NCBI GenBank assembly: GCA_014896535.1
Contig: JADBKE010000017.1
Coordinates: 62,001 to 126,000, forward strand
Source of the DNA: Candidatus Fermentithermobacillaceae bacterium
Lineage (GTDB): Bacteria; Bacillota; Sulfobacillia; Fermentithermobacillales; DUSS01
Direction of reading: 5' to 3'
DNA: 64,000 nt
The notes under the pieces are model-generated. The model was given only the letters and a program-made list of their open reading frames with translations. It was not told the origin of the DNA and ran no database searches. Numbering within the stretch: the first letter of the stretch is position 1; each line of letters begins with the position of its first letter. Below, piece after piece: positions 56,494 through 64,000 of this stretch. The position numbers and the translations under genes are program-made.

Positions 56494-58218
56494 TTATAAG
56501 GCGAGCCGGATCGAGGCTCCCCAGGCGAGAAGCTCCCTGGCGTGCGCGAGAGAAGTCTCGGAGGGCTTACCGCTTAACATCCTGGCGATTTCCTTTTCCC
56601 TTTCCTCGCCGTCCACCCTCCTCACAAAGGCGACGGTCCGCCCTCCCTCCTCTACTTTTTCGACTACGTAGTGACCGTGGGAAGCGGCAGCGATGGAAGC
56701 TAGGTGCGTGACGCAGAACACCTGATGGTACCGGCCCAAACGCGCCAGCTTCTCAGCCACCGCCTGGCCCGCACGGCCGCCGACCCCCGAATCGATTTCG
56801 TCGAAAATCAAGGTGGGCACGGGGTCCCTATCAGCGAGGAAAGCTTTCAAGGCCAGGGTTAATCTGGACAGCTCGCCTCCGGAGGCCACCTTGTTGAGAG
56901 GCCTCGGGGGCTCACCGGGGTTGGCCGAGAACGTAATCTCCACGCGGTCTACCCCGTAAGGATGGACCTTTACTCGCCCGTTTCCAAAGGGAATACCTTC
57001 CGGATCATCCTCGGTGACCACGGACACCTTCAGAACGCCTCCGGGCATCCCCAGGGATTCCAGGTCGGCCGTCACGGTTTTCTCCAGCTCCCGCGAAGCT
57101 TGCACGCGGAGCTCGTGAAGTTCCCGGGCTTTTTTCGCCATTTCCTGTTCAATTCTGCTCAAACTTTCTTTCAGCATAACCAGGGTCTCCTCGGCCGACG
57201 CCAGCCTGGCCAGATCCTGTCTGGCCTTGTCCAGATACTCGAGAATCGCCCGTTCGTCCCGACCGTACTTGTCCTTCAGGCGCCCGATGAGGTCCAAGCG
57301 TTCCTCAACCTCCCTGAGCCTGTCGGGCTGCACGTCCAAGGACGATTCGTACTTCCTGAGAAGGTCGAGAGCCGTCTCCAGGTAAATGCTCACTTCGTTC
57401 AAAGCGGAGAAGACGCGTTCGGCAGCGGGGTCGAGAGAAGAAGCTTCTTGAAAGAGGGAAATCGCCTTGCCCAGGCTGTCGGAACAAGCCATTCCATAGG
57501 GGCTCTCGTACAGAAGCTCCCGGCACTCTCCGCAAATGGTTCTCAACCGCTCAAGAGCGGATAGCTTTCTGTATTCTTCCCGCAGCTTCGACTCTTCCCC
57601 CGGCGTGATCCTGGCCTTCTCGATTTCGTCTACCTGATACTGAAGGAGGTCTATTTGCCTCTTCCGCTCCTTTTCGTCCAGGACGAGCGAGCGCATCTTT
57701 TCCATCTCGGACTGCCTTCGCGCGTAAAGATCGCGGAATTCTTCCCTGAGGGCGACGATGTCTTTATTGACCCCGTCGATGAAATCCAGGTACGAAGCGG
57801 GCCTCAGAAGCGACTGGTGCTCGTGCTGCCCGTGAATGTCCACGAGAGCTTGTCCGACCTTTTGAAGGATTTGGGCGGTGACGAGATGACCGTTGATCCT
57901 TGCGTACGAACGGCCCTGGGACGTTATTTCCCGCTCAAGCAGGATTTCAGAAGGGTCTTCCACTATTTCTCTGGTCTCCGGGTCCATGCGGGCGAAGACC
58001 CCTTCGTCGCAGGCGAGCACCATCTGGAGTACGGCCTTGTCCGCCCCGGAACGCACCATGTCGGCGGAAGCTCTCCCACCCAGGCAGACTTCGACGGCAT
58101 CCACTATCATGGATTTTCCCGCGCCGGTCTCCCCGGTAAAACACTGAAGTCCTTCTCCAAACTCAATTTCGGCGGAAGACAGTATCCCGAAGTTCTTTAT
58201 CCTGAGCGCCAGTATCAT
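56494..58218 (-). CDS. recN: DNA repair protein RecN
   Basis: LRIKNFGILSSAEIEFGEGLQCFTGETGAGKSMIVDAVEVCLGGRAS; IFDEIDSGVGGRAGQAVAEKLARLGRYHQVFCVTHL. Confidence 0.96.
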   Translation of the reverse strand: MILALRIKNFGILSSAEIEFGEGLQCFTGETGAGKSMIVDAVEVCLGGRASADMVRSGADKAVLQMVLACDEGVFARMDPETREIVEDPSEILLEREITSQGRSYARINGHLVTAQILQKVGQALVDIHGQHEHQSLLRPASYLDFIDGVNKDIVALREEFRDLYARRQSEMEKMRSLVLDEKERKRQIDLLQYQVDEIEKARITPGEESKLREEYRKLSALERLRTICGECRELLYESPYGMACSDSLGKAISLFQEASSLDPAAERVFSALNEVSIYLETALDLLRKYESSLDVQPDRLREVEERLDLIGRLKDKYGRDERAILEYLDKARQDLARLASAEETLVMLKESLSRIEQEMAKKARELHELRVQASRELEKTVTADLESLGMPGGVLKVSVVTEDDPEGIPFGNGRVKVHPYGVDRVEITFSANPGEPPRPLNKVASGGELSRLTLALKAFLADRDPVPTLIFDEIDSGVGGRAGQAVAEKLARLGRYHQVFCVTHLASIAAASHGHYVVEKVEEGGRTVAFVRRVDGEEREKEIARMLSGKPSETSLAHARELLAWGASIRLAL

Positions 58219-58679
58219 ACCGGTCCCATCCCCGCCAGGTCCCTCAGTTTCGACACGACGTAGCCGACCTTATCGGGGGAGCGGGCCACTACCAGGACGG
58301 TATTGTCCCCGGCCACCGTACCCAGGATCTCCGGCATCCTCAGCTCATCCAGAGCTTCGCCGACCCCCGGAGCGGTGCCGGAGATGGTCTTCACGACGAT
58401 GAGATTGCCGGAAGCGTCTATCGAAAGGCAACAATCCGCCAGAAGCCTCTTGAGCTTGTCCAGGATTATCTTGCCAGGAGTCCCGGAGGGCAGACCGTAC
58501 TTGGCCCTGCCGTCACCGGAGGGGACCTTAATCAGGTTGAGCTCCTTTATGTCCCTGGATATCGTGGCCTGAGTCACATTGATACCTTCCTGCCGCAGAG
58601 CTTCCGCCAGCTCCTCCTGGGTAAATACCGCCCGCTTCGAAATTATCTCCAGAATCTTCATCTGCCTTTTGGTTTTCAT
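58215..58679 (-). CDS. argR: Arginine repressor
   Basis: KILEIISKRAVFTQEELAEALRQEGINVTQATISRDIKELNLIKV; EILGTVAGDNTVLVVARS. Confidence 0.95.
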   Translation of the reverse strand: MKTKRQMKILEIISKRAVFTQEELAEALRQEGINVTQATISRDIKELNLIKVPSGDGRAKYGLPSGTPGKIILDKLKRLLADCCLSIDASGNLIVVKTISGTAPGVGEALDELRMPEILGTVAGDNTVLVVARSPDKVGYVVSKLRDLAGMGPV

Positions 58680-58712
58680 GTCCCCAAAACGACCTCTATC
58701 CCCACGTGGGGG

Positions 58713-59624
58713 TCACGAGGCCGGTTTGTCTCCCCCTTCCTTCATCTTCCTCCGCAACACTTCGTAAAAGGACCAGCCCTCGTTTCTCACCAGAAGGGCG
58801 GGTCTTTCGTACGCCTTGATGAAAGCGCGGTCCCCCGGTTCCATCCCAAACGAGATCTGACCGTCCACGGAAAGGTGCATTCTCTGGTTCTCCTCGCGAC
58901 TTTCGACCCTCAAAACGGTACCAGAAGGCGATACTATTGACCTGGAGCTCAAACTATGAGGACAAACGGGCGTTACGATCAAAGCGTCCACGGACGGGTG
59001 GAGAATCGGGCCTCCTGCCGAAAGGGAGTAAGCTGTAGACCCGGTAGGAGTAGCAACTATTATCCCATCGGCCAGGTACGTATCAAGCAAGGAATCGCCG
59101 GCGAAAACCGATATCTCGGCAATGCGAGATAGAAGCTCCTTCAGGACGCATACCTCGTTCAAACACAGCGCTTTGAAGACACGCTCTTCCCCCCGGAGCA
59201 CGACGACTTCCAGCATCAACCTGGGATCGAGGACGAAATCGCCCCGGAGGAACCTGGGGAGCTCTCGGAAGAGGTCGTTTCGCTCGATTTCGGAAAGGAA
59301 TCCGAAGTGGCCGAAGTTCACCCCCAGGAGCGGCACCGCTTGCGGGGCGAGGGCTCTGGCCGCCGAAAGAAGGGTACCGTCACCCCCCAGGACCAGGGCG
59401 AGCCGCACCGTCTCCCCCCACCGTTCCACCGGCAAAGATAGCTTTTCAAGGCCCAGGGCACCGGCGACGGCCGGGGGCAGGACGGCTTCCTCCCCGCGAC
59501 CACCCAGGTACCTGACGAGTTCGAAACAAACCTCGCTCGTGCCGGCTTTTTCAAGGTTGGGAAAGATACCGATTCGCTTCAAACACATCCCCCGTGTACT
59601 TGATTCTCCGGTCATGAGTCTCAA
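58713..59624 (-). CDS. nadK: NAD kinase
   Basis: LALVLGGDGTLLSAARALAPQAVPLLGVNFGHFGFLSEIE; DGIIVATPTGSTAYSLSAGGPILHPSVDALIVTPVCPHSLSSRSIV. Confidence 0.95.
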   Translation of the reverse strand: MRLMTGESSTRGMCLKRIGIFPNLEKAGTSEVCFELVRYLGGRGEEAVLPPAVAGALGLEKLSLPVERWGETVRLALVLGGDGTLLSAARALAPQAVPLLGVNFGHFGFLSEIERNDLFRELPRFLRGDFVLDPRLMLEVVVLRGEERVFKALCLNEVCVLKELLSRIAEISVFAGDSLLDTYLADGIIVATPTGSTAYSLSAGGPILHPSVDALIVTPVCPHSLSSRSIVSPSGTVLRVESREENQRMHLSVDGQISFGMEPGDRAFIKAYERPALLVRNEGWSFYEVLRRKMKEGGDKPAS

Positions 59625-59636
59625 AACGGCCCCTGA

Positions 59637-61586
59637 TCAGGCGCCTTGACCTGTGGAAACGGCTTCCGCGGAAACGCTCTGGCCTAAAAACCTCAGAATT
59701 TCCCGGGCGATCCCCTCGGCAGTGAGGCCGCACCTTTCCCGCAAAACGCTCTGGGCGCCGTGCTCCAGGAACCGCGAAGGCATCGCTATGCGCAATACCT
59801 GACATGTGACCCCGGCTTGGGAGAGAGCTTCCAGAACAGCTCCGCCGAATCCTCCTTCGGGCACATTCTCTTCCACCGTAACAACGGGCCCCTTTCGGGC
59901 GGCGGAAAGCAGCGTCTCGACGTCAAGGGGCTTGACGAACCTCGCGTTCACCACGCCGCACGATACTCCGCTTCGTTCCAGAATCTTCGCGGCTTCCACC
60001 GACGGATATACCATGGAGCCGATGGCGAAGATCGTCACGTCGCTCCCTTCTACGAGAACCTGAGCCCTCCCGACGGGCAGAAGCCGAGCTTCCCTCGGCT
60101 TCCCTCCGTACGCCTTACCCCTCGGGTACCGTATAGCCACAGGCCTACCCATTTCCAACGCCGTGCGGAGCATGTCTTTAAGCTCCATCTCGTCGGCGGG
60201 AGCCATAACAGTCATTCCGGGAATGTGCCGGAGGTAGCTCAGGTCGAAAGCTCCCTGGTGGGTTTCGCCGTCCTCCCCGACCACGCCTGCGCGGTCCACG
60301 GCGAAAACCACGCCGAGGTTTTGGAGGCACACGTCTTCGACTATCTGATCGTAAGCCCTCTGCAAGAACGTGGAATATATGGCCACCACGGGTTTCATGC
60401 CCCCGAGAGCCAGTCCTGCGGCGAAGCTCACGGCGTGACCCTCGGCTATCCCCACGTCAAAAAACCGCTCGGGGAAACGACGGGCGAACTCGGAAAGGCC
60501 GGTGCCGTCCTTCATTGCCGCGGTGATCGCCACCACCGCGGGATCTTTTTCAGCTATCTCTACCATGGCCTCGCCGAAAACTTCGCTCCAGGTAGGGATG
60601 TTTCCGGAGGAATACAGCTCTCCCGTTTCCACATCGAAGGGACCGGGGCCGTGGAACTTCTCGGGAAAAGACTCGGCCAGCGGATAGCCTTTCCCTTTCT
60701 TGGTGATGACGTGTATCAGCACCGGCCGGTCCATCTCGCGGGCTCGGGAGAAAACTTCCTGCATAGCCCCGATATCGTGCCCGTCGACCGGCCCGTAATA
60801 CTTAAATCCCAGGTCCTCAAACCAGGTCCCGGGAAAGAAAACGTACTTGATTCCACCGCGAAACCGCTTGAGGAAAGCGAGAAAACTCGGCCCGAACCTG
60901 GGCAGCTCCAGCAGGGCTCGTTCGAACCTCGCCTTCGCCCTGGTGTAACTCCGGGCCATGCGCAGCCTGGTGAGATAATGGGATATGCCCCCTACGTTTC
61001 TGGAAATGGACATGGAATTGTCATTAAGTACCACAATGATTTTGGTGCCGGAACGCCCCGCGTTGTTGAGTCCTTCGAAAGCCAATCCTCCGGTCAGAGC
61101 TCCGTCTCCAATAACGGCGATGACGTTGTAGTCCTCGCCCGCCCGGTCCCGCGCAATGGCCAATCCCAGAGCAACCGAGACGGAATTGGACGCATGACCC
61201 GCGTCGAAAATATCGTGGGGACTCTCGGAACGCTTGGGAAATCCGGACAAACCGCCGAGTTTCCGTAGCGTCCCGAATTTGTCGTACCTGCCAGTGACGA
61301 GCTTGTGGGCGTAAGCTTGATGCCCCACGTCCCAGATGATTTTGTCCCTGGGGCTGTCGAATACCGAATGCAGCGCCAGCGTGAGCTCGACCGCACCCAG
61401 CGACGCCCCCAGGTGACCGCCGTTCCTGGACACCGTTTCTATTATGCGTTCCCTTATCTCCCCGGCGAGAGAAGTAAGTTCTTGAACGGACCTGCCTTTC
61501 AAATCTCGAGGAGACTTCACCTCGTCAAGACGGATCATTCCGCCGCCTCCTCCTCCGGCCGGCATCCGGATGCCCGGTCCGGACAC
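59637..61586 (-). CDS. dxs: 1-deoxy-D-xylulose-5-phosphate synthase (likely start MIRLDEV near 61538)
   Basis: GGHLGASLGAVELTLALHSVFDSPRDKIIWDVGHQAYAHKLVTGR; AVIGDGALTGGLAFEGLNNAGRSGTKIIVVLNDNSMSIS. Confidence 0.96.
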   Translation of the reverse strand: MSGPGIRMPAGGGGGGMIRLDEVKSPRDLKGRSVQELTSLAGEIRERIIETVSRNGGHLGASLGAVELTLALHSVFDSPRDKIIWDVGHQAYAHKLVTGRYDKFGTLRKLGGLSGFPKRSESPHDIFDAGHASNSVSVALGLAIARDRAGEDYNVIAVIGDGALTGGLAFEGLNNAGRSGTKIIVVLNDNSMSISRNVGGISHYLTRLRMARSYTRAKARFERALLELPRFGPSFLAFLKRFRGGIKYVFFPGTWFEDLGFKYYGPVDGHDIGAMQEVFSRAREMDRPVLIHVITKKGKGYPLAESFPEKFHGPGPFDVETGELYSSGNIPTWSEVFGEAMVEIAEKDPAVVAITAAMKDGTGLSEFARRFPERFFDVGIAEGHAVSFAAGLALGGMKPVVAIYSTFLQRAYDQIVEDVCLQNLGVVFAVDRAGVVGEDGETHQGAFDLSYLRHIPGMTVMAPADEMELKDMLRTALEMGRPVAIRYPRGKAYGGKPREARLLPVGRAQVLVEGSDVTIFAIGSMVYPSVEAAKILERSGVSCGVVNARFVKPLDVETLLSAARKGPVVTVEENVPEGGFGGAVLEALSQAGVTCQVLRIAMPSRFLEHGAQSVLRERCGLTAEGIAREILRFLGQSVSAEAVSTGQGA

Positions 61587-62157
61587 GCTTCTTCCGCGAC
61601 CCGAACCACGGAAAAACTCCCCGCAATACGCTGGATATTAATCCAAGATGATACACAATAGATTCAGCGCGCTTGAGGCCGATTCCTTTCATGAGAGCTT
61701 TTCCTCCAACGGCGAGCGCCGCAGCCACACCCACCGCCAGAGCCGAAAGCACGGGCCGGGTCAGTCGCGTACTCCCCGCAAATTTGAAGCTCAGCCCCAC
61801 GGCGAGGCCGCCAGCTACGGTGGCGCAGACGTCACCGAGGAGGTCGTTTGCCAGAGACGAGACCTTGTCCGCGTTCCTGATGAACCAGAGGGCCTCCTTT
61901 GCGCCTCTCATCTTCTTCGACGCCATCGAGGTGAGAGCTGGTTCCCGAGCTCTGGCCGAAGCGATCCCCACTACGTCCGCGGCAATGCCGAGGACTACGA
62001 CGACCAGGATAAAAGGGAGGCTAAGGTACGGCGATAAGCTGAAAGAAACTTTATCGGAGAAGAAGTTCAGCACAAAGCTCAGGACCAGGGCCGAAATCCC
62101 CAATATAAAAGCGGAAACGATCCTGGAACTCCTCTTGGCAGCACTGTTTCCGGGCAT
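61525..62157 (-). CDS. Uncharacterised polytopic membrane protein (CNNM/DUF21-like N-terminus)
   Basis: VLSFVLNFFSDKVSFSLSPYLSLPFILVVVVLGIAADVVGIASARAREPALTSMASKKMRGAKEALWFIRNADKVSSLANDLLGDVCATVAGGLAV. Confidence 0.6.
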   Translation of the reverse strand: MPGNSAAKRSSRIVSAFILGISALVLSFVLNFFSDKVSFSLSPYLSLPFILVVVVLGIAADVVGIASARAREPALTSMASKKMRGAKEALWFIRNADKVSSLANDLLGDVCATVAGGLAVGLSFKFAGSTRLTRPVLSALAVGVAAALAVGGKALMKGIGLKRAESIVYHLGLISSVLRGVFPWFGSRKKRVRTGHPDAGRRRRRRNDPS

Positions 62158-63004
62158 TCTCCAGTTCCGCTTTCATCTCCCCTGCGAGGCAGCGGCAGCA
62201 GTAAATCTTGTGGCTTAAGGTCCGGCAGGCTTTCCCGGAAGCTTACCCGAGCTCGCGCTCCGGGCGGTTCCCCTTTAAAAGCTTCCCCGGCGGGTCACCC
62301 GCGCCGGCGCCGGATCACCACTTAGTCCACACCGCAATCCTGCCGCCGCCCCTATCGAGGACAGTCTAGGAGATTTCCTCGAGGGCTTCGCTCCTAGCCT
62401 CTTTTGCAGCCGGGCTTTCCGGATGAACCTTCCCACCCGGCCACTCAAGGCAGCTATCCCGGAACACCGGGTACAAGCCCCAGGGCGCCGCGCGCCCCGC
62501 GAAGAGAGGGTCCACGCCCACATGCCGTTGTGGATCGCCCTCTCCTCCTTGCTCCTGCCAGCCGACCCGAAGCTGGGCGCATCGAGCCCGCTGGAGGCGG
62601 AAGGGCATAGCTTCGACGGATTTTTAGGCCCGCCCTCAGAGCGAATCGCCCACTAGAATACTGCGCCTCGCAGGCGAATTCATGCATGAGTATAACACAT
62701 CCCGGCCATACGCGCTTTTAGCCCGAAATCCGCCGCTTATGCGCTCTTAGCCGCTTTCCCGGCCCGCAGCAGCCGAAAGAGGCCTGAGTTTCGACGGGTC
62801 CGGAACCACGAGGTCGCCAGCTCCTTCCTCCACCGGAACCTCCCGAATACACAACCATGCTCTCCTTGAGGGATAGAGCTCCGTTTCGCGGGAAACATAC
62901 CACGTCCCTGCAGGCGAGATTGACGCCCCTCAGGGGACATGATAGAAGTCGCATTGAGACTCGTGTTTTCGCCTGAACGTAGCAGCGGAAAGGAGCGGAT
63001 TTGT

Positions 63005-64000
63005 GTGAGAATCGGCCTGTCGCGCGCCGAGTACGCCCGGCGCAGGCAAGCGGTCCTGGACCTGATGAGAGAAAAGGAATTTGGTGCTTTCGTTTTCTTC
63101 AATTCCACCAACATCTTTTATCTAACCGGATTCGCTTTCATCCCCACCGAAAGGCCTATAGCCCTCATCCTGTCGGCTGATGGTCGCAAGACCATTTTCG
63201 TGCCCAGACTCGAAGAGGAGCATGCTCGGGAATTCGACGAGATCGATGACGTACAATGTTACCCCGAATATCCCGGCAAAACCCACCCCATGAACTTGTT
63301 GGCCGAAATCCTGGTGAAAATGGGGGCGGCCAAAACGACGGTGGGAGCCGATGCCGACGGATACAGCTCACCTCAGGGTTACCGCGGTCCAAAGCTATCA
63401 GAGGCTCTGTCGCCGGGGAAGATGGAAGTAGTTCGGGATTTCATTTCCGAACTCAGGGCAATCAAATCCCCCGAAGAAATCGCGCTCATCCGGGAAAGCG
63501 CCAGGTGGGGCAATCTCGCCCACGCTTTGCTTCAGGAATACTCTTTGCCTGGCCGGACCGAGGACGAAATTTCCATGCGGGCGTCCATGGAAGCTACCAT
63601 CGCGATGTTGAGAACTCTGGGCGACTCGCTCCCCCGGGGGTCTTCCACCAGGACCGGAGCTCATGCCGGTTTTAGGGGGCAAGTGGGACCCAACTCAGCC
63701 CTTCCTCATGCTGTCAGCATAAACGCCGTGCTCAAAACGGGGGACGTTCTGGTGACGGGGGCCACCGCAAACGTGGCCGGGTATTCCAGCGAACTGGAAC
63801 GAACGATGTTCGTAGGAGAACCCAACGCAGTCCAGCGCAAGTTCTTCACTTTGATGAAGCAAGCTCAGGAGATAGCTTTCGAAGCTATCAGGCCCGGAAG
63901 ACGCTGCTCCGAAGTGGATGATGCGGTGCGGGAGTTCTTCGAGAAGGAAAAATTATGGGATTACTGGAGGCACCACACCGGTCATGCTTTGGGACTCCTC
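63005..64000 (+). CDS. M24 family Xaa-Pro peptidase / aminopeptidase P-like (runs off window)
   Basis: My translation from GTG 63005: VRIGLSRAEYARRRQAVLDLMREKEFGAFVFFNSTNIFYLTGF..ELRAIKSPEEIALIRESARWGNLAH..LKTGDVLVTGATANVAGYSSELERTMFVG..HHTGHALGLL. Absent from ORF track because it is open at the edge. Confidence 0.88.
   Translation, partial: MRIGLSRAEYARRRQAVLDLMREKEFGAFVFFNSTNIFYLTGFAFIPTERPIALILSADGRKTIFVPRLEEEHAREFDEIDDVQCYPEYPGKTHPMNLLAEILVKMGAAKTTVGADADGYSSPQGYRGPKLSEALSPGKMEVVRDFISELRAIKSPEEIALIRESARWGNLAHALLQEYSLPGRTEDEISMRASMEATIAMLRTLGDSLPRGSSTRTGAHAGFRGQVGPNSALPHAVSINAVLKTGDVLVTGATANVAGYSSELERTMFVGEPNAVQRKFFTLMKQAQEIAFEAIRPGRRCSEVDDAVREFFEKEKLWDYWRHHTGHALGLL

Noticed and set aside
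59760-61268. 502-aa plus-strand ORF antisense to dxs
   Set aside because: Shadow ORF over an unambiguous dxs gene.
62275-62700. RNase P RNA, 6S RNA or SRP RNA
   Set aside because: Some short segments looked suggestive (GAGGAAA, CTGCCTTGAG), but the conserved core motifs were not found in the right order.
1-64000. CRISPR arrays, tRNA/rRNA genes, prophage or transposon genes
   Set aside because: None seen by eye. The only repeats with regular periods are the two short minisatellites, which have no spacers; xerD at 40003-40890 is the housekeeping recombinase.

Overview
The window reads as a chromosomal segment of a GC-rich, endospore-forming, probably anaerobic Bacillota; the lineage is inferred from gene content only. 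Almost every credible gene is on the minus strand. Two conserved backbones are recognisable. One (about 4.7-34.7 kb) runs M50 protease - scpA - scpB - DUF2953 - gerW/ytfJ - spmA - spmB - rluB - cmk - plsC - ispH/rpsA. The other (about 35-61.6 kb) contains spoVA(E,D,C), sigF/spoIIAB/spoIIAA, dacF, xerD, ald, spoIIM, spo0A, spoIVB, recN, argR, nadK and dxs. Accessory blocks interrupt the first backbone: an MFS transporter plus 5-oxoprolinase (pxpA, pxpBC fusion); a cobalamin riboswitch with btuFCD-type importer; a translationally coupled, apparently atypical B12-dependent aminomutase-like operon; an NHEJ module (Ku, LigD ligase, LigD polymerase); and a secreted subtilisin placed between scpA and scpB. 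A branched-chain amino acid/2-oxoacid energy operon (two Leu/Val-type dehydrogenases, ptb, buk, a degenerate buk paralogue, and a four-subunit 2-oxoacid:ferredoxin oxidoreductase) is preceded by a very good sigma-54 promoter and adjoins a PAS-containing sigma-54 activator. The best candidate for something undescribed is the aminomutase-like operon at 19136-23246, where the B12 domain is N-terminal and the expected PLP lysine position is not lysine. Second is the buk-like pseudoenzyme at 46938-47975. All family calls are by eye from the translations; no searches were run.
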